Positions 51,901-60,324 of a stretch of 64,000 nt of DNA are shown here, in pieces. The stretch comes from Blastococcus sp. LR1 (GTDB lineage Bacteria; Actinomycetota; Actinomycetes; Mycobacteriales; Geodermatophilaceae): the NCBI RefSeq assembly GCF_020166105.1, contig NZ_JAIUJY010000003.1, positions 434,001 to 498,000 on the forward strand, in the 5' to 3' direction. The notes under the pieces were generated by a model. That model did not search any database. It was not told where the DNA came from and was given only the letters and a program-made list of their open reading frames with translations. Made by a program: the position numbers and the translations under genes. Positions within the stretch are counted from its first letter, which is position 1; the number at the start of each line of letters is the position of its first letter.

Positions 51901-54395
51901 CCGGCGCGGGTGCCGTCGGCCAGCTCGACCTCCGCGCCCGGGGAGGAGGCAACGCGGGCCAGCCGTTCGGCCCGCGCCCGCTGGTTCAGCTGTGTGACCA
52001 GGTCCCGGGTGGCGGCCAGCAGCAGTGCGTCCAGACCGCGGGCGGCGTCGGCGGCCCAGGCGGTGTAGGCATGCTCGGCGCAGGCAGCCAGGTCCCCGAC
52101 GTGCACGCGGCCGGAGTCCAGGTAGAAGCCCAGCCCGAGGGTGTCGCCGTCCCGGACGGCGACGGTGGCCGCGGCCTCGGCCGGGTCGGTGAAGCGCACC
52201 AACTGGGTCAGGGTGACCGCGCCGTGGGTGGCGGCGATCTCCGCCAGCACGCCGCCGGCGGCGACCGAGGTCAGCTGCTGGTGATCGCCGACCAGCCGCA
52301 CCGATCCACCCCGCCCCAGGACGTACTCGACGGCGCGCGCCAGCTCGCGGGTGCCGGCCATGCCGGCCTCATCGACGACCACCAGCGTGGTCGGCCCGAT
52401 GCCGGCCACCCAGTCGGGTGCCTGCCCGGCGTCGAGGCACCAAATGAGCTTGGCCAGCGTGTCGCACGGAGCCCTCACGGAGTCGCGCAGTCCGGCGGTG
52501 GCCACGGCGGAGGGCGCCAGGCCGAGCACCGTTCCGCCGCCGGCGGTCCAGGCGCGGGCCAGGGTCGCCAGCGCGGTCGTCTTGCCCGCGCCGGCCGGGG
52601 CGAGGGCCAGTTGCACCCGGGCGCCGCTGCCCGCGAGCTCGCGCACCAACTGCGCCTGGCCTGGATTGAGCTCGGCGCCGTTGGCGGTGGCTTCCAGCAG
52701 CGCCAGCTCCACCGTGGCCGGATCGGCACGTCGTCCGTCGCGGCGGCCGGCGGCTCCCAGGAGCAGCGCCTCGGCGTCCAGCACCGCCTCGTTGGTGTAG
52801 AGCCGGGCACCGGCGACGGTGTAGACGCTGGCCCCGTCCGAGCGGCGCATCTCCGCCGGCTCGACCACCGGATCCGACTCACCCAGCGGAACGGACAGGG
52901 CGGGGGAGAGCACCCCCTCGGTGACCCGGGTGACCGCGGCGTCCACGTCGTCCGGTGCCAGGGCGGCGGCCCGCACCACCCGCTCGGCCTCGGCGCGCAC
53001 GTGCCAGACCTGCCAGGTGGCCCGCGCAGCAGAGACGGTGTCCAGCACCCGGACGGCGGCCGACCGGACCCAGGCCTCGGTGATCCCCGGGTGCGGGGAT
53101 CCGCGCGCGCCCAGTACGCGGCCGAGCATCCGGATGATGCGGTCGGTGCCGCCGAGGACGGCGGCGGCCTCCCGCTGCCATGTGGCCCGCTGCTCGGCGA
53201 GCGAGCGAGGCTCGTGCTTGGGGCCGCGGGTCTCCAACGTCGCCTGCTGCGCCAGCGCGATCGCCTCCACCGCCGTGGGCGGCCGGCCGTGGTCGCGCTG
53301 GAAACCGTCGGCCAGCACCGCGCGGCGGACGTCGATGTCCTGACGCCGCGACGACCACGCCGTCAGGAGTCCCTCTTCCATGCCGGTGATCTCGCGCACC
53401 GTCCGCCGTCCCGGGGTGGGCCCAGGCCGGTCGGCGAACCGGAGCCCCAAGTGGGTGACCAGGTGCGCCTCCAGCCGGGTGTCGTAGCGCTCGGAGGCGG
53501 CGACGGCGGCCTTGTGCAGCACCCGCCCGTCCAGCGCCCGCCAGAGCCCGTCGCGGGTCTGCACTCTGTTGCTCACCGCCACGTGGCTGTGCAGATCGGG
53601 ATCGCCGGCGCGGGAGTCGCGGTGAGTGAACACCGCGGCGATCAACCCGGTGGTCTCCACCTGTCGCACCCCGTCGGTGCCCAGCCGGGTAAAGCACGCG
53701 TTCTCCTCCAGCCAGGCCAGGGCGTCGGCGACCGCGGCGGCGTGGGCGGCCTCGATCTGCTCGGCCACCGCCCGCGGGGCCAGTGCCCACAACGCCGATA
53801 CGGATTTGACGGGGGAGAAGGTGAGGTCGTAGCCGGCCACCGCCGTCGTCGCCGGCCGCGAGACCCGGGCAAGCAACCCTGAGAGCTCGCGGGCATCGTG
53901 CGGTGCGCGGCCGTAGGCCTCGGCGAACATGGCCCGGGCCAGGTCGCTGCGAATCCTCGCTCGGTCGTCGTCCGGAACCGGGGCTGTGGCCGGCTGTCCG
54001 CGGGCAGTGTTGAAGGCGGCGAACTCCTCCGCGCAGCGGGCTCGGAAGCCGTCGGCTCGAGGAGCGAAGACGTAGAAGGCCCGCCCCAGGGCTCCCACCG
54101 CCCGCGCCTCCTGAGGTGCCTGTCCCCGGGCCAGGGCCTCCTTCTCGAGCCGATCGGCGTCGGGATGGCGCCCCTCCCCGAAGAGCGACTTCATCTGCTC
54201 CTCGGTGACGGGCTGACCGGCGCTTACTCCGCCGACCCCGGCCAGGCCGTTGCCGGTCCACCTCCCCGGGGACTCTCCGCGCTGGGAGTAGTAGTCACCC
54301 AGGCCGGCGTGACCCCGCTCCGTCGCGTCGAACGCTGCCACCTGCCGCGTCAGGTACGTGTAGCCGTCCCCGGCCGTCAGCTTGTGCAGCGTCAT
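48903..54395 (-). CDS. MobF relaxase-helicase-primase
   Basis: This 1,830-residue enzyme has three modules. A TrwC-type relaxase (residues 1-330) starts MTLHKLTAGDGYTYLTRQVA and has the three-His motif HSHVAVSNRV near 267. A RecD-type helicase (about 560-960) has APAGAGKTT near 598 and VVDEAGMAG. A C-terminal primase-like part has the Toprim motifs LVEGPLDAIAL near 1607 and VATDNDLAGQRAA near 1657. It would nick oriT, unwind and lead the strand through the channel, then prime in the recipient. ATG 54395 is chosen by family start. A CTGGAGA repeat lies 49-55 bp upstream. Confidence 0.94.
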   Translation of the reverse strand: MTLHKLTAGDGYTYLTRQVAAFDATERGHAGLGDYYSQRGESPGRWTGNGLAGVGGVSAGQPVTEEQMKSLFGEGRHPDADRLEKEALARGQAPQEARAVGALGRAFYVFAPRADGFRARCAEEFAAFNTARGQPATAPVPDDDRARIRSDLARAMFAEAYGRAPHDARELSGLLARVSRPATTAVAGYDLTFSPVKSVSALWALAPRAVAEQIEAAHAAAVADALAWLEENACFTRLGTDGVRQVETTGLIAAVFTHRDSRAGDPDLHSHVAVSNRVQTRDGLWRALDGRVLHKAAVAASERYDTRLEAHLVTHLGLRFADRPGPTPGRRTVREITGMEEGLLTAWSSRRQDIDVRRAVLADGFQRDHGRPPTAVEAIALAQQATLETRGPKHEPRSLAEQRATWQREAAAVLGGTDRIIRMLGRVLGARGSPHPGITEAWVRSAAVRVLDTVSAARATWQVWHVRAEAERVVRAAALAPDDVDAAVTRVTEGVLSPALSVPLGESDPVVEPAEMRRSDGASVYTVAGARLYTNEAVLDAEALLLGAAGRRDGRRADPATVELALLEATANGAELNPGQAQLVRELAGSGARVQLALAPAGAGKTTALATLARAWTAGGGTVLGLAPSAVATAGLRDSVRAPCDTLAKLIWCLDAGQAPDWVAGIGPTTLVVVDEAGMAGTRELARAVEYVLGRGGSVRLVGDHQQLTSVAAGGVLAEIAATHGAVTLTQLVRFTDPAEAAATVAVRDGDTLGLGFYLDSGRVHVGDLAACAEHAYTAWAADAARGLDALLLAATRDLVTQLNQRARAERLARVASSPGAEVELADGTRAGAGDPVITRANNRRLPITATEWVKNGDRFTVRAVGRDGALDVVHTSTGRRITLPAGYVAEHVQLGYATTVHGAQGVTADVCHTVLTGGESRQLLYVALSRGRAANHLYLTTVGDGDPHSIVTPAAVSPPTATDLLAGMLARDGAQTSAAGARRALADPAEQLHSAATRYADALRVAADHRLGAATAEELENAAERLHPGLTSAPAWPALRGHLALLALTGADPVAVLRTTVEARELETASDPAAVLDHRLPVSGPAGPLPWLPGIPAALADDPRWGPYLAARADHVTTCAARVASAVVEMTAATAPTWAQRLLGPDHEALRADLAVWRAALAVPDSDRRPTGPPRRPAAERRSQTRLDEAVTAAAPARDSSVWAALADGIDPRIRRDEHWPVLADRLAAADRAGLDAAGMLAAVAARRPLPDDLPAAALWWRLSPHVAPATVPAAGSAGPRPDWCATLLGRLPVEQAERVLADPAWPALVAAVANGIRTGWSPADLLTAAFAGLPPAVTGDVTGLAEALVFRVAALTDPTPAQHPEPLPADLQPPDDAHLLPTVPAPTTAADPADVPPGDEDAPFDPDYDTHPPASPPRYLTPDPFTLTGAVEAADDADYLLEQHFWATAVVGRDRLIELNTQTAAFFTDHYPDSWAPGYLRDRLGTDLTADACFTPGYASAGWTALVDHLRGLGATDTELVTAGLAQRARTGALIDRFRDRLTFSIHDLDGAIVGFIARRHPTAADDGRAGPKYLNTPGTDLYRKGEHLFGLHETRSTLAAGATPALVEGPLDAIALTLAGAGRTVGVATLGTALTDRQADLLGRYIRTDGPGILVATDNDLAGQRAAERIYWQLTSRGDAPRRLALPEGLDPADLVHRDGATGLRTAIDSSCSLADILLDARVTLALCRRSVLDIHAALREAGAIIVALPPCRWLAHIDRVTEALGVPPGTVHRAVLDADSNTSALSRATADPPRASRSMPPTEDPPRAAHTGQPPRANSPDLHLAR

Positions 54396-54417
54396 CACGG
54401 CCGCGGACCGTAGGAGG

Positions 54418-54450
54418 GCGGACTCCACTACGGCTGCCGCACTTCTCCAG
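54418..54450. promoter_or_regulatory. CTGGAGA repeat before the relaxase gene
   Basis: On the relaxase strand CTGGAGAAGTG lies at 54450-54440, and the related GTGGAGTCCGC follows exactly two periods (22 bp) later at 54428-54418. TA precedes the first unit, as at both operons. This ties relaxase expression to the two secretion operons. Confidence 0.5.
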
Positions 54451-55165
54451 TAGCCCGGTGCCGCAGAGTCCCGGGCCGGAGCCGCGTCGCTCGCTCAGAT
54501 GGGCACGCAACGCTGAGCCCTAAGGCGCAACGACGAGCGGTTCGCTCAGGAAACCTCAGCCCAACACCGGAAGGCGCCGTCGGTTCCTGTCCAACCGAGC
54601 GCTGACGGGGCCCCGCTGGCCGGAATGCAAGACGTGTGTCCGTCTTGATCTTGCGGTCAGCTCGGGCTGAGTGAAGGGGCTAGCCAGCTGGCTGATCAAC
54701 TCGCGGGTGTGGAGTGGAGCGCTCGCGTTCGACGTCGATAGGGCGCTCGCGCTGAGGAGCGCCCAATAGCTGGCTCTCGGTGCCGCGGCCATCCGGGCAA
54801 CGCTGCAGGTGGCAGGTGAACTGTGCTCGTCGACCCTGATGCCCACCGCCTGCTTGTGGCTGTACTCGTGTCGGCTCAGTCGCTCGGGGTGTTCGTCATG
54901 ATCAACAGGCAGCGTCCTAGCTGCCTGACCGATGAACCCATCGTCGTTGTATCCCACCGGCTCCGTCGGCCGTTCGCCGCGCGGCTCCACGACCAGTTTG
55001 ATGCCGAGCCCGCCTCCCCCAATGCCAGTGCACCCGCCGTCGGTTGGTCGCGGGCGCGTTGGGTCACGGAACTGTCGCTGTGCGCTTCTAGAGTCGGCTG
55101 GTAGCAGCCCCGAGCCTGGAATGTCCACGGTGAGGCGGCGTAGTGACACGGAACGGACGGGGCGT
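54451..55165. other. gap between relaxase and Type III modification gene
   Basis: In this 715-bp gap GCTCAG at 54493 and CTGAGC at 54513 form a short inverted repeat, and GCAACG occurs twice nearby. The relaxase's oriT would be expected about here, but nothing is decisive. GC content begins to fall after about 54.6 kb. No protein family is seen in the open frames. Confidence 0.35.
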
Positions 55166-57214
55166 ATGAGCAAGTCTCTGCTTGAGCAGTTGCCGGGCAT
55201 CGTCGCAGCTGGCAAGCGCCAAGCTGCGCAGATCTTGGAGCAGCTTGAGGGGCGCAACAGGGTGACGTTGCAGACCCGCGAGCTCGTGATCCCGTCCAGG
55301 GACACAGCCGGCATCGACATCTTCCGGCAGGCGGCGCATGAGCAGGGCGGCGACATCGCCGACGATGGCCAGTTGAACAGACTCATCTACGGCGACAACC
55401 TGCTCGCCATGGCCGCGCTTCTCGCCGGCGACGAAGACACGCCGAGCCTTCGCGGCAAGGTCGACCTCATCTACATCGACCCGCCGTTCGACTCGAAGGC
55501 CGACTACCGCACGAAGATCACACTGCCGGGGACCACGATCGAGCAACGCCCGACCGTGCTGGAGCAGTTTGCTTACTCCGACACGTGGGCTGACGGCACA
55601 GCTTCGTATCTGGCAATGATCACGCCGCGGCTTGTTCTCATGCGAGAGCTGCTTGCCGACACCGGAAGCATCTATGTCCACTTGGACTGGCACGTCGCCC
55701 ATTACGTGAAGATCGTCCTGGACGAGGTCTTCGGGCGATCAACCTTCTTGAACGAGATCGTCTGGAAGAGGTCTCCGTTTGCTGGAAGTAGCAAGGCCAG
55801 GTCTAAGAAATTGCCGGTGAATCATGATCTTATTTTTTCCTACGCCAAGGGCCCTGGGTACCATTTCCAGCATCAGTACGAAGAGTATTCGGAGGACTAC
55901 AAGGCGCGATTCAAGTATTTCGATGGGGTCGGTTACTACCGCAAGACCTTGCTCAAGACTTACTCGGCAGCGACAGCTGCGCGCTTGAAGGAAGAGGGGC
56001 GCTGGATCGACCCGATCAAGCCTGGCGCGTACCCGTCGTACAAGCAGTACCTGCACGAGTCTAAGGGGAAACAACTAGAAGACATCTGGGGTGAAGAGTT
56101 CGAGCTGCTGGATGCGGACGCCGACGAGGAAAACGTCTGGGAGGACGTCAATGCCGCTAACCCTATGGCAAAGGAACGTATGGGTTATGCGACGCAGAAG
56201 CCACTCGTCTTGCTGGAGCGGATAATCGCTGCCTCGTGTCCGACTGGCGGCCTAGTCGCTGACTTCTTCGGCGGCTCGGGGACTACAGCCGCCGCTGCGG
56301 AGCGCTTGGGCCGCCGCTGGGTGGTCAGTGACCTCGGCAAGCCAGCCGCCATGATCACCCGCAAGCGGCTCATCGATCAGGACGCGAAACCGTTCCTGTA
56401 CCAGGCCATCGGTGACTACCAGGTGGAGCAAGCTCGCTCGACCCTCGGCCGATCGTTCCGTGTTGGCGACTTGGCCAAGGTCGTGCTCGACCTGTTCGGG
56501 GCGCTGCCGTTGCCGCCGGAGGACAACGTCAACGGGAGCCTTGGGCGGATGCCGAGCTCCCGGACGCTGGTGTTCGCTGACAGCCCGTCGAAGCTGACGA
56601 CGGTGTCGACCTTGCGGCGGGCGCAGGGCTACCGAGACAGCAAGCTCGGCGGCTTCGACAAGGTTATCGTTTTGGGTTGGAATTTCTCAGCCGGAATAGG
56701 GCAAGACATCGCCGCCCTTAACGATTCACACCTCGAGGTCTTGGTCATCCCACCGGACCTGCTGGACCGCTTGAAGAAGAAGGGCGCCGACAAACTCGCT
56801 AGCAAGGTGAGGTTCGCAAGCCTTCAGTATCTGCAGGCGAGCATTGCGTCGCGCAAGTCGGTTGGTGACGGAGAAGAGTTGCGGGTTGACCTGTGCAACT
56901 ACGTGCTGCTGTCGCCCGAGGCGATCAACCTGGATGAAAGGAACCGCGATTCGCTGCGGCACGTCATGAACGCCGAGCCGCTTGCTTTGATCGAGTACTG
57001 GGCGGTTGACCCCGACTACGACGGCGAGGTGTTCCGGTCGGTATGGCAGGACTACCGAGGCAACACCGAGAACGATAACGACCCGCTGCGTGTGGTGACA
57101 TCGGCGCAGCTGCAGCTGCCCCGCAGAGAGGGAGCTCGGCGAGTGTGCGTCAGGGCCGTGGATGTCTTCGGGTTCGAGTCCGAGGTCGTTGTCGACGGTG
57201 TGGAGGTCGAGTGA
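55166..57214 (+). CDS. mod: Type III restriction-modification methyltransferase (Mod)
   Basis: This 682-residue beta-class DNA methyltransferase adds a methyl group to adenine in an asymmetric site and gives the complex its sequence specificity. Motif IV, YIDPPFDSKADYRT, comes first (about residue 103) and motif I, DFFGGSGTTAAAAERLGRRW, later (about 365), the beta order. The specificity domain lies between and after. ATG 55166 follows GGACGGGG. Its stop shares a base with the Res start. A/T-rich codons are frequent here (TATTTT, AAGTAT), unlike the GC-rich region upstream. Confidence 0.94.
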   Translation: MSKSLLEQLPGIVAAGKRQAAQILEQLEGRNRVTLQTRELVIPSRDTAGIDIFRQAAHEQGGDIADDGQLNRLIYGDNLLAMAALLAGDEDTPSLRGKVDLIYIDPPFDSKADYRTKITLPGTTIEQRPTVLEQFAYSDTWADGTASYLAMITPRLVLMRELLADTGSIYVHLDWHVAHYVKIVLDEVFGRSTFLNEIVWKRSPFAGSSKARSKKLPVNHDLIFSYAKGPGYHFQHQYEEYSEDYKARFKYFDGVGYYRKTLLKTYSAATAARLKEEGRWIDPIKPGAYPSYKQYLHESKGKQLEDIWGEEFELLDADADEENVWEDVNAANPMAKERMGYATQKPLVLLERIIAASCPTGGLVADFFGGSGTTAAAAERLGRRWVVSDLGKPAAMITRKRLIDQDAKPFLYQAIGDYQVEQARSTLGRSFRVGDLAKVVLDLFGALPLPPEDNVNGSLGRMPSSRTLVFADSPSKLTTVSTLRRAQGYRDSKLGGFDKVIVLGWNFSAGIGQDIAALNDSHLEVLVIPPDLLDRLKKKGADKLASKVRFASLQYLQASIASRKSVGDGEELRVDLCNYVLLSPEAINLDERNRDSLRHVMNAEPLALIEYWAVDPDYDGEVFRSVWQDYRGNTENDNDPLRVVTSAQLQLPRREGARRVCVRAVDVFGFESEVVVDGVEVE

Positions 57215-60147
57215 TGACTGGGCAACAGGACCGGTTTCCCCTCGCTACGGGCCTGTCAAAGCTGGTCGACGGCCAAATCCCGGACCTCATCGCGGGTCTG
57301 TCGCCGGATTTGTTGGAACAGGTGACGCCGACGACGGCGGAGTTGCTCAGGTTCTGGTTTCAGATGGACTACTGCGACCTGCGCGTCTTGAACTTCCACG
57401 AGGGCCAGCGCGCCGCCATCCTGCACATCATCTACGCCCATGAGGTCATCGGGGCGCGGAGCCTGCGCGAGCTGTATGAGGCAGTGGCCGGCGACGCGAT
57501 GCTCGATGGAGGGGTGCTGGGCGAGGTCAGCCGCGACCGCCACGGCCATCCGAAGTACGCCGCCAAGATGGCCACCGGGACCGGCAAGACGTGGGTCCTG
57601 AACGCCCTGCTGGTCTGGCAGCACCTCAACAAGCTGGCGAACCCGACCGACGAGCGCTTCACCAGCAACTTTCTCCTTGTTGCGCCCGGCCTGATCGTCT
57701 ACGACCGCCTGCTCGATTCGTTCCAGGGCAAGACGGTCGGTGGTGAGCGCGACTTCACGACCAGCGACATCTACCAACAGCGGGACTTGTTTGTCCCGGA
57801 GAACTACCGGACCCAGGTGTTCGGCTTCCTGCAGTCGTCCGTGGTCACCAAGACCGATATCGGTCGCAAGGTGACCGGCTCGGGGCTCGTGGCGATCACC
57901 AACTGGCACCTGCTCGCTGGCGAGGAGGATCCCGACTTCGTTGCCGACTACGAAGATGAGGTGGAGGCCCCAGGCGGCGAGATCGACGCCCGGGCAGCGG
58001 TGGAGAGCTTCTTCCCTCTCACTCCCGGCACGTCTACCGGCAACGCCCTCGACGTGTTGGACCGCCGCTTCCTCCGCGGGGGACCGCTGGAGGCGTTGAA
58101 GGACCTGCCGGACCTGATGGTGTTCAACGACGAAGCCCATCACATCCACGAGGTCCGCAGGGCCGACCAGGTCACTGACGTCGAGTGGCAGAAGTCGCTG
58201 ACGGAGATTGCCTCGACCAAGGGCTCCCGCTTCATCCAGGTTGACTTCTCTGCGACCCCGTACAACGAGGTCGGTTCCGGCGCGAAGCGGGGTCGTCAGT
58301 GGTTCCCGCACATCGTGGTCGACTTCGACCTGAACTCGGCCATGCGGGCAGGGCTCGTCAAGGCGCTCGCGTTGGACAAGCGCAAGGACGTCGCCTCCCT
58401 GCCGTTGGACTTCAAGGCCGAGCGCGACGAGCAGAGGCGCGTCACCGGCCTGTCACAGGGCCAGCGGGTCATGCTGCGGGCTGGCCTGAGAAAGCTTCAG
58501 ATTCTGGAGCAGCAGTTCACCGACACGGACCCGGAGAAGCACCCGAAGCTGCTAGTGATTTGCGAGGACACGAACGTCTCCCCGCATGTCGTGGAGTTCT
58601 TGCAAGGCACGGGGCTAGCCGAGGACGACATCCTGCGAGTGGATTCCGGTCGCAAGCAGGAGCTTGGCCCGAAGGATTGGGAGCCGATCCGGGAGCGCCT
58701 CTTCGACGTTGACCGGCACAAGCATCCGAAAGTCATCGTCTCGGTGCTCATGCTGCGCGAGGGCTTCGACGTCAACAACATCTGCGTGATCGTCCCTCTG
58801 CGCTCGTCCGAGGCGTCCATCCTCTTGGAGCAGACCATCGGCCGGGGCCTGCGACTGATGTGGCGCGGCAACGATGCGATAGACCAGCTCAAGCGTGAGA
58901 CTCGCGAGCGGATCGCCAAGCGTCAGGAGCCGACCAACTACTTCGACGTGCTGTTCATCGTCGAGCACCCGGCCTTTTCTCGCTTCTACGAGGAGTTGCT
59001 GGGTGGCGATCTCGTCGGTGAGGTTGGCGATGAGGCCGACTCCACAGATGCAACCGGTGATCTTGAGCATGTTGACTTGCGCCCCGGCTACCCGGCGTAC
59101 GACTTCGAAGTGCCGATCATTATCCGCGACGCGGATGAAGAGCTGAAGCAGCCGAGTCTCGACCCGCTGGCGCTCACCCCGAGCAAGTACCAGATCGACT
59201 GGCTCCTCAAGCAGATCGGCAAGGGTGACCGGTTCGTCTCCCAAGATGCGCAGACGGGCACTCAGTACGGCGACTACAGGGTCGACGGCGGCATCCTCAC
59301 AGCCACCGGATACAACGACTACCTCTCCCGGATGACCACGCGCATCACCGAGGCGCTCGGGCGAAGCCTGACCAGCAGCGCGGGCAAGTACAAGGAGATC
59401 AGCCAGTACCCGATCCTTCAGGCGTACAAGCCACTGCTGACCAGTTGGCTCGACACCTACATCCGGCACCGGATGTTCGGCCCTGACTTCGACCCCCTCG
59501 AGGGGGAGAACTGGCGCGTCCTGCTGCTGGATGACGTCGCGCACGACATGGCAGGCGTGTTCGCCAGCAAGCTCACCGACGTGCAGGAGACTCAGTCCGT
59601 CGCCGAGGCGATCATCCAGTACCGCCTGCTGTCCGAGGTCAAGACCATCCCGGTCCGCGCCAGTGCCAGCGTAGATGTCAAGAAGTGCATCTATCCGAAG
59701 CTCCCCGTGCCCTCCCAGGGCGGCGGTCTGGAGCGGTTGTTCATCGAGTGGGCCGATAAGGACAGCCGGATCGAGGCCCTACTCAAGATCCACGAGTACC
59801 GGCACGACTTCCTCCGACGCCCGTACCTCAAGGCTGACGGTATGCCGGCGCAGTACTCGCCGGACTTTATCGTCCGTACGGACGTGGATGTGTACGTAGT
59901 CGAAACCAAGGCGCAGTCAGCTCTTAGCGACGAGAACGTCAAACGCAAGCAGCGTGCAGCCTTGGCCTGGTGCGAACAGCTCAACCAGCTGCCGAGTCAC
60001 CAGCGTGCGGAACTGTCTTGGCACTACGTCCTGCTGGGGGAATCGATCGTCCGGGAGTGGCATGCAAAGAACGTCCGTGCGACTGAGCTTCTCGACTACG
60101 CGCGGCTGAGGCGGACCGACACTCCGATGCAGGGGATGCTTCTGTGA
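57214..60147 (+). CDS. res: Type III restriction enzyme (Res)
   Basis: This 977-residue superfamily 2 translocase-nuclease has Walker A ATGTGKTWVLNALLVWQ near residue 119, a DEAH box in FNDEAHHIHE near 304, a helicase motif around IGRGLRLMWRG, and a C-terminal PD-(D/E)xK nuclease (SPDFIVRTDVDVYVVETKAQ, about 875-897). It cuts foreign DNA after long-range movement between two unmethylated Mod sites. The TGATG overlap with mod ensures that Mod is made first. Confidence 0.94.
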   Translation: MTGQQDRFPLATGLSKLVDGQIPDLIAGLSPDLLEQVTPTTAELLRFWFQMDYCDLRVLNFHEGQRAAILHIIYAHEVIGARSLRELYEAVAGDAMLDGGVLGEVSRDRHGHPKYAAKMATGTGKTWVLNALLVWQHLNKLANPTDERFTSNFLLVAPGLIVYDRLLDSFQGKTVGGERDFTTSDIYQQRDLFVPENYRTQVFGFLQSSVVTKTDIGRKVTGSGLVAITNWHLLAGEEDPDFVADYEDEVEAPGGEIDARAAVESFFPLTPGTSTGNALDVLDRRFLRGGPLEALKDLPDLMVFNDEAHHIHEVRRADQVTDVEWQKSLTEIASTKGSRFIQVDFSATPYNEVGSGAKRGRQWFPHIVVDFDLNSAMRAGLVKALALDKRKDVASLPLDFKAERDEQRRVTGLSQGQRVMLRAGLRKLQILEQQFTDTDPEKHPKLLVICEDTNVSPHVVEFLQGTGLAEDDILRVDSGRKQELGPKDWEPIRERLFDVDRHKHPKVIVSVLMLREGFDVNNICVIVPLRSSEASILLEQTIGRGLRLMWRGNDAIDQLKRETRERIAKRQEPTNYFDVLFIVEHPAFSRFYEELLGGDLVGEVGDEADSTDATGDLEHVDLRPGYPAYDFEVPIIIRDADEELKQPSLDPLALTPSKYQIDWLLKQIGKGDRFVSQDAQTGTQYGDYRVDGGILTATGYNDYLSRMTTRITEALGRSLTSSAGKYKEISQYPILQAYKPLLTSWLDTYIRHRMFGPDFDPLEGENWRVLLLDDVAHDMAGVFASKLTDVQETQSVAEAIIQYRLLSEVKTIPVRASASVDVKKCIYPKLPVPSQGGGLERLFIEWADKDSRIEALLKIHEYRHDFLRRPYLKADGMPAQYSPDFIVRTDVDVYVVETKAQSALSDENVKRKQRAALAWCEQLNQLPSHQRAELSWHYVLLGESIVREWHAKNVRATELLDYARLRRTDTPMQGMLL

Positions 60148-60266
60148 TCAGAGCGTCGACGGGCGCGTCGCGGATGCACGCCCTCCAAGCCGATAGGCAC
60201 GACGAGATGCGGATTCGCTTCGCCAAGCAGCACTTGGCCGCTGCCCCGACGGGACCGGTCGACTAA
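60144..60266 (+). CDS. 40-residue mini-ORF linking res to trlF-type gene
   Basis: A GTG overlapping the Res stop (GTGA) opens a frame of 40 codons ending TAA at 60264-60266: MIRASTGASRMHALQADRHD, then EMRIRFAKQHLAAAPTGPVD. Directly after it an ATG at 60267 opens 21 codons (MHTTDETGLRIEVARRGGDH plus V) that run over the start of the downstream ATPase gene. This chain would carry ribosomes from Res to the ATPase. The first frame's Arg/His/Asp composition looks protein-like; the role is unknown. Confidence 0.35.
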   Translation: MIRASTGASRMHALQADRHDEMRIRFAKQHLAAAPTGPVD

Positions 60267-60324
60267 ATGCACACGACCGATGAGACGGGCTTGCGGATCG
60301 AAGTGGCTCGCCGGGGAGGCGATC

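Noticed and set aside
49368-53882. 1,504-codon plus-strand open frame
   Set aside because: It is antisense of the relaxase. Length is explained by GC bias; composition is Gly/Val/Arg-rich with no domain.
54493-54518. GCTCAG/CTGAGC inverted repeat as oriT
   Set aside because: Only 6-bp arms, and no known nic sequence recognised. The position next to the relaxase is suggestive, but the evidence is too thin for a feature.
54556-55386. 276-codon minus-strand open frame near the Type III genes
   Set aside because: It overlaps the conserved N-terminus of Mod on the other strand and shows no family or ribosome site.
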